From an uncultured Pseudomonadota bacterium (GTDB taxonomy: Bacteria; Pseudomonadota; Gammaproteobacteria; Steroidobacterales; Steroidobacteraceae), in contig CAIVTJ010000027.1 in assembly GCA_903908825.1 (NCBI GenBank), forward strand, positions 1 through 37,053: a DNA stretch of 37,053 nucleotides, in the 5' to 3' direction. The notes beneath the pieces were generated by a model. The model saw only the letters and a program-made list of their open reading frames with translations. It searched no databases and was not told where the DNA came from. Position numbers and translations under genes: made by a program. Shown one piece after another: positions 26,081 through 34,265 of this stretch; positions within the stretch are counted from its first letter, which is position 1; each line of letters starts with the position of its first letter.

Positions 26081-27466
26081 ATGTCAGCCGCTGCCGTCGT
26101 AACCCGTTTTGCACCCAGCCCCTCCGGTGAACTGCACCTGGGCAATGTGCGTACCGCTTTGTTCAATGCTTTGCAGGCGCTGCATGCGCCGGATGGGCGC
26201 TTTCTGCTGCGCATCGAAGACAGCGACGGCGCGCGCAGCCAAGAGCACTTTGTCACCGCACTGCAGGCCGATCTGCACTGGTTGGGTCTGAATTGGGCCG
26301 ATGTGCCGCTTCGCCAGTCGCAGCGCCATGAGCAGTACAACGCACACTTGGGGCAACTGCTGGCGCGCGATCAGGTCTACCCGTGCTTCTGCAGCACCGC
26401 AACCTTAGAGGCGCAGCGCCGGGCGCAGCTGGCGGCCGGTCAGCCGCCGCGCTATGCCGGCACCTGCCGGCATCTGGACCTGGCGCAGCGCGCAGCGCGA
26501 CTGGCCGCAGGCGAACCGGCAGCGCTGCGCTTTGCTGTGCCGACGGGGCAGGTGCTGCAGTTTGACGATCTGGTGCACGGTCCGCGTGCCGTACCCGCCA
26601 GTGAGCTGGGCGACTTTATTGTGCGGCGGGCTGATGGCAGTCCGGCTTTCTTCTTTTGCAATGCGGTCGATGATGCCGATTCCGGCGTTACTCACGCTTT
26701 GCGCGGTGACGATCACTTAGCCAATACACCCCGGCAGCTACTTATTCTAGCTGCGCTGGGTTTGCCGGCGCCGCGCTATGGCCATCTGTCCTTGCTGACC
26801 GGTGCTGACGGGTCACCGCTGTCCAAACGTCACGGCGCCACCACGCTGCGCGAATTGCGTGAGGCCGGTGTGTTGCCCGCCGCGGTGCTTAATCTGCTCT
26901 TCCGGCTCGGGCACTCCAGCAGCGAGCCGGCGCTGCTGAGTCTTGCGCAGATGGCGCAGGCGTTTGACCTGACGCATCTGCAGCGCGCGCCAGCGCAGTT
27001 CGATGCCGCACAGCTGCTGCACTGGCAGCGCGAAGCCGTGCAAGCGCTGTCACCCGGGGCTGCCGTGGCGTGGTTGCAGACCCGGCTGCCGGCCCATCTG
27101 GACGAAGACACGCGCGCCGCATTCGTTGCTGCAGTACGACCCAATCTGGTCTATCCGGCCGATCTTGCTGAGTGGGTGGCCGTGGTGTTCGGTGAGCTGC
27201 CGCCAGCCGATGCCGAGGCACAGGCCGCCATCGATGGCGCACTGCCTGGACTGTTTGCGGCCGCCGCTGCAGCCGCCGAGGTCCATGGCAACGATTTTAA
27301 GGCCATTGCCGATGTGGTGCGGGCCGCCATCGGTGCCAAGGGCCCGGCGCTGTTCAAGCCTTTGCGGGCGGCGCTGACCGCGCGCTTGCAGGGCCCGGAG
27401 TTGGCGCCCTTGCTGCGTCTGTTCCCCGCGGGCGTCGTACGCCAGCGGTTGGAGCGATTCACGTAA
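26081..27466 (+). CDS. gltX: Glutamyl-tRNA synthetase
   Basis: Charges tRNA-Glu with glutamate. The 461-residue class I enzyme has the ATP motifs HLGN (HIGH box, residues 19-22) and SKRHG (KMSKS box, 248-252). The zinc site seen in E. coli GluRS is kept as CFC ... CRH. The PSPSGELHLGNVRTALFNAL start is a GluRS signature and differs from GlnRS, which begins PPEPNGYLHIGH. The start ATG 26081 is preceded directly by AAGG, too close for a normal ribosome site. In Pseudomonas the gene between lpxH and cysS is glnS; here a gltX occupies that place. Whether it also charges tRNA-Gln cannot be told. cysS follows after nine bases. Confidence 0.95.
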   Translation: MSAAAVVTRFAPSPSGELHLGNVRTALFNALQALHAPDGRFLLRIEDSDGARSQEHFVTALQADLHWLGLNWADVPLRQSQRHEQYNAHLGQLLARDQVYPCFCSTATLEAQRRAQLAAGQPPRYAGTCRHLDLAQRAARLAAGEPAALRFAVPTGQVLQFDDLVHGPRAVPASELGDFIVRRADGSPAFFFCNAVDDADSGVTHALRGDDHLANTPRQLLILAALGLPAPRYGHLSLLTGADGSPLSKRHGATTLRELREAGVLPAAVLNLLFRLGHSSSEPALLSLAQMAQAFDLTHLQRAPAQFDAAQLLHWQREAVQALSPGAAVAWLQTRLPAHLDEDTRAAFVAAVRPNLVYPADLAEWVAVVFGELPPADAEAQAAIDGALPGLFAAAAAAAEVHGNDFKAIADVVRAAIGAKGPALFKPLRAALTARLQGPELAPLLRLFPAGVVRQRLERFT

Positions 27467-27475
27467 GATTGGCGG

Positions 27476-28897
<1,422 letters not shown>

Positions 28898-28905
28898 GCA
28901 TTGCA

Positions 28906-28935
28906 TTGGCGCATTGCGCGCGCGCGCCGTATGAT
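28906..28935 (+). promoter_or_regulatory. Promoter of tRNA-Pro
   Basis: The -35 is TTGGCG (28906-28911) and the -10 is TATGAT (28930-28935), with 18 bp between. The three bases CCA and then CGCCCCCG follow. A GC-rich stretch between the -10 and the start site is the known hallmark of stringently controlled stable-RNA promoters. The tRNA begins 31 bases after the -10. Confidence 0.6.
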
Positions 28936-28966
28936 CCACGCCCCCGGCACTTTGGCCGGGCCCGGT

Positions 28967-29043
<77 letters not shown>

Positions 29044-29055
29044 CTTCTCTGTAAT

Positions 29056-29098
29056 CACCACAGCAGCGTCAGGGTTTTTACGCATGGGCGCTGTGGTG
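29056..29098 (+). other. Inverted repeat between tRNA-Pro and the cytochrome c gene
   Basis: CACCACAGC (29056-29064) pairs perfectly with GCTGTGGTG (29090-29098). A second stem GCGT/ACGC (29066-29069 with 29080-29083) nests inside around a loop with five T. It could be a processing or termination structure for the tRNA transcript or a leader hairpin for the cytochrome. No T-run follows it. Confidence 0.5.
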
Positions 29099-29120
29099 GA
29101 CGGCTCGCATACTGCCAGCC

Positions 29121-29798
29121 ATGAAAACACTCACCTGTGCACTTATTGGGCTGCTGGCAGCGTCAACGGTCCGGGGAGCGGGCGCACCCGCCGATCCGCC
29201 CGATGCTCGGCAGGAACTGCGTGAAGTCTTACGGCAGACGCCCAGTCTGGCGCACGGCGCAGAATTGTTTCGCAACTGCGTGCCCTGCCACGGCACCGAT
29301 GGCAACGGCCTACCGCAAGGTGATGTGCCTGCGATTGCGCAGCAGCACCAGCGGGTCATCGCCAAGCAACTGATCGATTATCGCCATGCCGAGCGCTGGG
29401 ACCCGTTGATGGAAGAGGTTGTTGCGCGTCACGGTCTAAGCAGCGCGCGGGACATTGCCGATGTAGCCGCCTATGTTGCAGCGCAGCGCCGTGATGGCGC
29501 GCGCGCCGGCACGGGCGACGGCCGGCAAGTGGAAACCGGTGCACGTTTGTACAGCCGTGATTGTGCCGGTTGCCATGGCGCCGATGGTGAAGGCAATGGC
29601 GTCACGCTGGTGCCGCGGCTGGCCGGTCAGCACTACAAGTATGTGTTGCGCCAGCTGCATGACACGCTGGAACAGCGCCGCCCCAACATGCCCCCACCGC
29701 ATCCGCAGTTGTTTGATCCCTTGCAGGTCAACGAACTGACCGGACTCGCCGACTACTTAGCGCGTCTGCAACCGCCGCGTCGGGTGTTGACGCCTTAA
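29121..29798 (+). CDS. Dihaem cytochrome c (c4-like)
   Basis: A periplasmic electron carrier. The 225-residue product has a cleavable signal peptide (LTCALIGLLAASTVRGA) and two covalent haem c motifs, CVPCH (53-57) and CAGCH (148-152), one in each half of a duplicated class I fold. Met97 and Met190 (RPNMPP) are candidate axial ligands. The layout resembles cytochrome c4 or c-type subunits of alcohol or sulfide enzymes; no partner enzyme is adjacent. The start is ATG 29121 with no obvious ribosome site, and an inverted repeat lies just upstream. The stop overlaps that of the convergent hybrid kinase by 4 bp. Confidence 0.9.
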   Translation: MKTLTCALIGLLAASTVRGAGAPADPPDARQELREVLRQTPSLAHGAELFRNCVPCHGTDGNGLPQGDVPAIAQQHQRVIAKQLIDYRHAERWDPLMEEVVARHGLSSARDIADVAAYVAAQRRDGARAGTGDGRQVETGARLYSRDCAGCHGADGEGNGVTLVPRLAGQHYKYVLRQLHDTLEQRRPNMPPPHPQLFDPLQVNELTGLADYLARLQPPRRVLTP

Positions 29799-31318
29799 AG
29801 ACTCAGCAGTTGACGTACGTGCTTGAGCAACAGATCCGGCGGTATGGGTTTGGCCAGCAGCACCACATCTGCCGGATCCTGCAGCCCGCGTAGCGCAGCT
29901 GAGGTATCGCCACTCATCAGGATGGCCGGGCAATGGCGCTGCCGCTGCGCGCGCAGGCTACGGATGAGTTCCAGCCCGCTGAGTGTGCCGCTGAGGTGGT
30001 AGTCGCTGATGATCAGATCGGGCAATCCCTGACTGTCGCACCAGGCGATGGCTTCGCCGGGACTGGCCACGGCAGTGACGGTAAAACCCTCGATAGACAG
30101 CAACAGGCGCGTGGCATCACGCACGCTGGCATCGTCTTCAATCAGTAAAATGCGCTGTCCGGGTGCTGTTGCGACGAACGGTGACTCAACTGGCGCCGGT
30201 TCAGAGGGGGGCGTTGCGGTGTTTTGGCCAGCGGTGGCGCGCGGCAATTGCAACGCAAACATCGAACCGCGTCCCGGCGTCGAATTGATCTCCAGGCGGG
30301 TGCGCAGCAACCGGGCCACCTGCCTGACGATGCTCAGTCCCAGCCCATAACCTTGCCGCACGGTCTGCGGGTCGCTGTCGACTTGATAGAACTCATCGCA
30401 GATGGCATCCATGTGCTCGGCCGGGATGCCGATGCCGGTGTCCACCACCTGTAAGCGCAGCGTGCCGGCCTGCACAATGCACTGCAGTTGCACACTGCCG
30501 CTGCGCGTGAACTTGATGGCATTAGACAGCAAGTTGCGCAAGATCTGCCCCAGCAGCGCCGGATCACTGTGGATCCAATCTGTGCAGTCGTCGATGTGTA
30601 AGGCTAGCCCGCGCTCCAGGGCGATGGGCAGGAACTCGCGCTTGAGTTCGGTCAGCAGATCAGACAAAGCAAAATCGCTCAGTTGTGCTTGTATGGCACC
30701 GGATTCGAGCTTGCTGATGTCGAGCAGCGCATTCAGCAGGCCTGACATGGTGGTTATGGCCTGCGCCTGCTGCGTTAACACGGCGCGCACATCGATATCG
30801 CGAACCATGCGTTGCAAGGTGCCGGTCAGCAGCGCCAGCGATTGCAGCGGTTGCCGCAGGTCATGACTGGCGGTTGCCAGAAAGCGTCCTTTAGCGGCAT
30901 TGGCCCGGTCGGCAGCCAGTTGCGCGTCGCGCATGCGTGTTTCTGTCGCCAGGTGCGCGCTGATGTCGCGGATGGCAGCGGCCACCAGCGTACGCTCGCC
31001 ATCCTGGATGGGACTCAAACTGATCTCGATCGGAAACTCATCGCCGCTGTGGTGTAAGCCGAATAGCGTCAGGCCGCTGCCCATCGGGCGCACCATGCCG
31101 CCGCCGGCCAGAAACCGTTGCCGGTGCGTGCCGTGCGCAGTGCGATAGCGCGTAGGCAACAAGTTATCGATGCTGCTGCCCAGCAGTTGCTCGGACGAAT
31201 AACCGAACAAGGCGCGCATCTGCCGGTTGGTGAATAACACCTGGCCGTCCGCGTCGATCACTACGAGTGCATCGGGTGCAAACTGCAGCAAGCTGATGAG
31301 GATGGGTTCGGAGAGCAT
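29795..31318 (-). CDS. PAS-containing hybrid sensor histidine kinase
   Basis: A 507-residue cytoplasmic hybrid kinase. Domains are PAS (8-125), DHp with the H-box SHDLRQPL (phospho-His152), an HATPase domain with N-box NLLSNAIKF (262-270) and GYGLGLSI (G2 box), then a Pro/Thr linker and a C-terminal receiver. The receiver is intact: Asp395-Asp396, phospho-Asp439 (SDYHLSG) and Lys490. No transmembrane segment is present, so the PAS domain must sense an internal signal; haem or flavin binding cannot be judged from the sequence. It starts at ATG 31318, eight bases after the FixJ-type gene, with no clear ribosome site, suggesting coupled translation. It is the third gene of the minus-strand signalling run. 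No HPt domain is visible in it or its neighbours. Confidence 0.93.
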   Translation of the reverse strand: MLSEPILISLLQFAPDALVVIDADGQVLFTNRQMRALFGYSSEQLLGSSIDNLLPTRYRTAHGTHRQRFLAGGGMVRPMGSGLTLFGLHHSGDEFPIEISLSPIQDGERTLVAAAIRDISAHLATETRMRDAQLAADRANAAKGRFLATASHDLRQPLQSLALLTGTLQRMVRDIDVRAVLTQQAQAITTMSGLLNALLDISKLESGAIQAQLSDFALSDLLTELKREFLPIALERGLALHIDDCTDWIHSDPALLGQILRNLLSNAIKFTRSGSVQLQCIVQAGTLRLQVVDTGIGIPAEHMDAICDEFYQVDSDPQTVRQGYGLGLSIVRQVARLLRTRLEINSTPGRGSMFALQLPRATAGQNTATPPSEPAPVESPFVATAPGQRILLIEDDASVRDATRLLLSIEGFTVTAVASPGEAIAWCDSQGLPDLIISDYHLSGTLSGLELIRSLRAQRQRHCPAILMSGDTSAALRGLQDPADVVLLAKPIPPDLLLKHVRQLLSL

Positions 31319-31326
31319 GCGGCGGA

Positions 31327-31935
31327 TCAGGCCAGTTGCAAACTCATACGTACCAGTTGTGCCAGGGACCGCGCCTGCATCTTTTCCATGACATGCGCGC
31401 GGTGTATTTCGATGGTTCTTTGGCTCAGGTTCAGGTCCACAGCCATCAGCTTGTTAGGCCGTCCGTCGGTCATCAGCTTCATGACCTGCACTTCCCGCGG
31501 GGTCAGCGTGGCATAGCGCTCGCGCAGTTGCTGAGCCTGCTGCTGTTCGCCCCGCAGCTGGCTGTCGTGCTGCAGTGCGCGCTGTATGCGATCGAGCAGG
31601 TCCTGATCGCGAAACGGCTTTTGCAGAAAATCGAAAGCACCGGCCTGCATGGCCTCGACAGCCATGGGCACATCGGCATGACCGGTCATAAACAGCACCG
31701 GTAGCGTGGCCCCGCGCAGGTTTAATTGCTGTTGCAGTTCCAGACCGCTGAGCCCGGGCATGCGCACGTCGAGCACCAGGCAGCCGGGTTGCTGCTCGTG
31801 GTAACTGCTCAAGAACTCTTGCGCCGAGGCGTAGCCGCTGCCGCGCAGCCCCACAGATTTAAGCAACATCAGCAGTGCGCCGCGTACCGCGGCATCGTCG
31901 TCGACTATGTACACAGTGCTGACGTCGGCCTTCAT
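31327..31935 (-). CDS. FixJ-family response regulator
   Basis: A 202-residue transcription factor with a receiver (1-125) and a LuxR-type helix-turn-helix (about 143-200). The receiver has Asp12-Asp14, phospho-Asp56 (LDVRMPGLSG), Thr84 and Lys106 (QKPF). The output domain shows LTPREVQVMKLM and the recognition helix region LSQRTIEIHRAHVMEKM, which is the FixJ/TodT/StyR subgroup. Its start codon overlaps the stop of the upstream kinase as ATGA, marking that kinase as its likely partner. Targets are unknown; the divergent nitroreductase promoter region at 32700-32811 is the nearest candidate. Confidence 0.95.
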   Translation of the reverse strand: MKADVSTVYIVDDDAAVRGALLMLLKSVGLRGSGYASAQEFLSSYHEQQPGCLVLDVRMPGLSGLELQQQLNLRGATLPVLFMTGHADVPMAVEAMQAGAFDFLQKPFRDQDLLDRIQRALQHDSQLRGEQQQAQQLRERYATLTPREVQVMKLMTDGRPNKLMAVDLNLSQRTIEIHRAHVMEKMQARSLAQLVRMSLQLA

Positions 31936-32699
31936 ACGGCAGTTTCTGCCTCGTTCGCCGGCAAACGCAAGTAGAACTCCGCACCGGTGGGCGTATTGGC
32001 CCGGTGCCCCAAGCTGCCACCATGCGCGCGGGCGACGCTGCTACCGATCGCCAGCCCGAGGCCGGCTTTGTCGGCGCGGGTGCTGAACAAGGGTTCGAGC
32101 AGCCGGTGGTTCAGTTCTGCCGGCACACCGGTACCTTGATCGCGCACGAACACTTCGAACTCGCCGCCGGGCAGTTGTCGTGTGCCCACGCAGATGCGCC
32201 TTTGCTCAGCTGCAGTGCCTTGCTGTGCTTCGATGGCATTGCGCAGCAGCTCGAGCAGCACGTGTTGCAAGGGCAGCAGGTCCAGTTGCAGGTCGGGCAG
32301 GGCCGCAGCCAGTTCCAACGTCAGCTGCACCTGCGCGCGCTGCGCTTCGGCTTCGGCCAGATACACCACAGCAGTGACCAGTTCGTTCAGGTTCACCGGC
32401 CCCAGTTGCGCCCGGTAATGACCCAGGCGTTGCCGTAAGGCCCTGATGAGCTCGCCGGCGCGTAGGGCCTGGGTCGTGACTTCGTTAAGAGCCATGCGTA
32501 CTTGTTGTAAATCGGCGTGCGGATTAGCCAGCATCCGCGTGCAAGCCTGGGCATAAGTGGCGATGGCCGCCAAGGGTTGATTGAGTTCGTGCGCGATGCC
32601 ACCGGCCATCTCGCACAAAGCCGCGTCACGCGACAGCTGCGCAAGCTGAGCCTGCAAGGTGTCGGGTGTTGAGTTTTGGTTTGGGTTGAGCATGATCAC
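31932..32699 (-). CDS. Sensor histidine kinase lacking a sensor domain
   Basis: A 255-residue soluble kinase that is almost only catalytic core. The DHp H-box MAGGIAHELNQPLAAI (His37) begins about 25 residues from the N-terminus. An HATPase domain follows with N-box ELLRNAIEAQ, G1 DQGTGVP and G2 GLGLAIG. The HELNQPL box is the FixL/TodS/DctB type. Canonical FixL has haem-PAS domains in front; none is here, and there is no membrane helix. GTG at 32699 or ATG at 32693 are both possible starts. It overlaps the FixJ-type gene by 4 bp and is divergent from the nitroreductase gene. It may receive its input by dimerising with another protein or from the PAS hybrid kinase encoded downstream. Confidence 0.92.
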   Translation of the reverse strand: MIMLNPNQNSTPDTLQAQLAQLSRDAALCEMAGGIAHELNQPLAAIATYAQACTRMLANPHADLQQVRMALNEVTTQALRAGELIRALRQRLGHYRAQLGPVNLNELVTAVVYLAEAEAQRAQVQLTLELAAALPDLQLDLLPLQHVLLELLRNAIEAQQGTAAEQRRICVGTRQLPGGEFEVFVRDQGTGVPAELNHRLLEPLFSTRADKAGLGLAIGSSVARAHGGSLGHRANTPTGAEFYLRLPANEAETAV

Positions 32700-32811
32700 C
32701 GGTTATTGCAACAGGCCTGCAGCTACCCTGCGATACGCAGTTTCCGCAGCCGGCAGCGCATGACCGATACTAAGCTGCTACAGCCCGCTAAGACGCACCC
32801 CCGGAGAAATC

Positions 32812-33633
32812 ATGTCAGAGCCTCTGCCCTTGTTGAACCAGCGCTATGGTGATCTGGCGCCACAGCTGGACTTAAGCGCCGGTGGCGACATCTTGCAATT
32901 GCTGCTGCGGCACCGCTCGGTGCGCAGTTATCTTCCAGACCCTTTGCCCGAGGGCGCGCTTGAGACGATCATCGCTGCCGCGCAATCGGCTTCCACATCC
33001 TCCAATCTGCAGGTCTGGAGCGTGGTTGCGGTGCGTGACCCCGCGCGTCGCGACCGGCTGGCCGAGTTGGCTGGCAAGCAGGCCCATGTGCGCGCGGCGC
33101 CGTTGTTTCTGGTGTGGCTGGCCGACCATGCCCGCTTGCGGCAGATCGGCGCCGACCGCGGTCAGACCACCGAGGGGCTCGATTACCTCGAGATGCTGCT
33201 GGTGGGTGTCATCGATGCGGCGCTGGCTGCGCAAAATGCAGTGCTGGCGCTGGAGGCCATGGGCTTGGCCAGCGTCTATATCGGCGGTCTGCGCAATCAG
33301 CCCGAGTTGGTAGCCGCCGAATTAGGCCTGCCCAAGGGCGTGTTTGCGGTGTTCGGTATGTGTGTCGGCTATGAAGATGAGCAGCATCCGGCGCAGGTCA
33401 AACCGCGCCTGCCGCAACAGGCGGTGTTGCACCTCGAGCAATACTCGTTGCCCGCGCAATCGCCTGCTGTAGCCGGCTATGACCGCGTCATGGCTGAGTT
33501 CTATGCAGGGCAGGGCATGGCACAGCCGGACTGGTCCAGCACGGTCATGGCGCGGGTGCGTTCGGGGCGCTCGCTCAGCGGCCGCGATCGCATGACCGAG
33601 GCGCTGCGAAATCTCGGCTTCCCACTGCGCTAG
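32812..33633 (+). CDS. NfsA-like NADPH-dependent nitroreductase
   Basis: An FMN flavoenzyme of the nitroreductase superfamily, FRP/NfsA branch, which reduces nitro, quinone or flavin substrates with NAD(P)H. The 273-residue protein (NfsA is 240) has the N-terminal FMN phosphate motif RHRSVRSYLPDPLPEGALETIIAAAQSASTSSNLQVWS and the FGMCVGYED segment typical of this branch. The extra length is a C-terminal extension (YDRVMAEFYAGQG...) seen in many relatives annotated as NADPH-dependent oxidoreductases. The start is ATG 32812 with GGAG six bases upstream. It is divergent from the signalling genes with 112 bp between. The physiological substrate is not known. Confidence 0.92.
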   Translation: MSEPLPLLNQRYGDLAPQLDLSAGGDILQLLLRHRSVRSYLPDPLPEGALETIIAAAQSASTSSNLQVWSVVAVRDPARRDRLAELAGKQAHVRAAPLFLVWLADHARLRQIGADRGQTTEGLDYLEMLLVGVIDAALAAQNAVLALEAMGLASVYIGGLRNQPELVAAELGLPKGVFAVFGMCVGYEDEQHPAQVKPRLPQQAVLHLEQYSLPAQSPAVAGYDRVMAEFYAGQGMAQPDWSSTVMARVRSGRSLSGRDRMTEALRNLGFPLR

Positions 33634-33646
33634 GCTCGGCTATACT
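33619..33646 (+). promoter_or_regulatory. Promoter of the tRNA-Arg-His-Lys cluster
   Basis: The -35 TTCCCA (33619-33624) lies in the last codons of the nitroreductase gene. The -10 TATACT (33641-33646) follows after 16 bp. The bases CTG then CGCCCCCG come next, the same block at the same distance as in the tRNA-Pro promoter. This is a stringent-type discriminator. Confidence 0.55.
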
Positions 33647-33775
33647 CTGCGCCCCCGCAGCAGACCCAACAGTTTGAAGCAGGGCGTGGCACAGAGGGCA
33701 GCGTGCGCAATGGCATCCAGCATTGCAGTTGCGTTACTCTCTGGTCCGGCGGCGCAACCGGGTTGGGGCTTTCAG
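33647..33775 (+). other. Leader before tRNA-Arg with two hairpins, no gene recognised
   Basis: The 129 bases between the promoter and tRNA-Arg hold no convincing reading frame. Two stems are visible: GCAATG/CATTGC (33707-33712 with 33721-33726, eight-base loop) and GTTGCG/CGCAAC (33728-33733 with 33753-33758). No conserved RNA family was recognised; the core of the bacterial SRP RNA is absent. It may be just the 5' leader removed during tRNA processing. Confidence 0.4.
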
Positions 33776-33852
33776 GCGCCCGTAGCTCAGGTGGATAGAG
33801 CATCGGCCTTCTAAGCCGAGGGTCGCAGGTTCGACTCCTGCCGGGCGCGCCA
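33776..33852 (+). tRNA. tRNA-Arg (anticodon TCT)
   Basis: Acceptor GCGCCCG pairs with CGGGCGC, the anticodon stem TCGGC/GCCGA encloses the loop CTTCTAA with TCT, and the T arm is GCAGG-TTCGACT-CCTGC. CCA is encoded. It reads AGA and AGG codons and is the first of four tRNAs ahead of tig. Confidence 0.97.
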
Positions 33853-33876
33853 AGCTGGATGCTGCAGTGTTTTGAT

Positions 33877-33953
33877 GGTGGACGTAGCTCAGCTGGTAGA
33901 GTCCCGGATTGTGATTCCGGCTGTCGCGGGTTCGAGTCCCGTCGTCCACCCCA
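33877..33953 (+). tRNA. tRNA-His (anticodon GTG)
   Basis: Acceptor GTGGACG pairs with CGTCCAC, and the anticodon stem CCGGA/TCCGG carries GTG in the loop. A G precedes the acceptor stem (33877) opposite discriminator C (33950), the extra G-1 needed by histidyl-tRNA synthetase. CCA is encoded. A short CCCC-TTTC-GGGG element follows before tRNA-Lys. Confidence 0.97.
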
Positions 33954-33963
33954 CCCCTTTCGG

Positions 33964-34039
33964 GGGCCGTTAGCTCAGTTGGTAGAGCAGGAGACTCTTA
34001 ATCTCTTGGTCGAAAGTTCGAATCTTTCACGGCCCACCA
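33964..34039 (+). tRNA. tRNA-Lys (anticodon CTT)
   Basis: Acceptor GGGCCGT pairs with ACGGCCC. The anticodon stem GGAGA/TCTCT (one G-T pair) closes the loop CTCTTAA, so the anticodon is CTT, specific for AAG. E. coli lacks this isoacceptor; it is usual in GC-rich relatives that favour AAG. CCA is encoded. Confidence 0.96.
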
Positions 34040-34051
34040 TTTCTTCCCTCC

Positions 34052-34072
34052 CCGCAGCGCAAGCCGCTGCGG
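34052..34072 (+). terminator. GC-rich hairpin after tRNA-Lys
   Basis: A perfect 8-bp stem CCGCAGCG/CGCTGCGG with a five-base loop lies 12 bases past tRNA-Lys. No T-run follows, so it may be a processing or weak termination signal separating the Arg-His-Lys transcript from tRNA-Leu. Confidence 0.4.
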
Positions 34073-34090
34073 TCTGCCACTTCACTGCGC

Positions 34091-34096
34091 TATAAT
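34091..34096 (+). promoter_or_regulatory. Candidate -10 element upstream of tRNA-Leu and tig
   Basis: A perfect TATAAT lies 43 bases before tRNA-Leu. No good -35 hexamer was found at 16-18 bp, and the GC-rich discriminator of the other two tRNA promoters is missing (CGATAGTTTGACGC follows). Confidence 0.35.
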
Positions 34097-34139
34097 CGAT
34101 AGTTTGACGCAGGGCCCGTGCCTTGCCGTTTAAGACTTG

Positions 34140-34224
34140 GCGAAAGTGGCGAAACTGGTAGACGCGCTGGTCTTAGAAGCCAGTGGGGTAACCCTTGAGA
34201 GTTCGAGTCTCTCCTTTCGCACCA
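34140..34224 (+). tRNA. tRNA-Leu (anticodon TAG)
   Basis: A class II tRNA of 85 bases with a long variable arm (TGGGGTAACCCTT region). Acceptor GCGAAAG pairs with CTTTCGC, and the anticodon loop CTTAGAA gives TAG. CCA is encoded. tig begins 41 bases later, so tRNA-Leu and tig may share a transcript. Confidence 0.97.
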
Positions 34225-34265
34225 TATTTGCAGTGGCACAACGTTTCTAGGTTGAGGTAACAGAC

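Noticed and set aside
33734-33949. Minus-strand frame with GVEPATLGLEGR and DGTRTRDSRNHN segments
   Set aside because: Another antisense tRNA artefact, over tRNA-Arg and tRNA-His.
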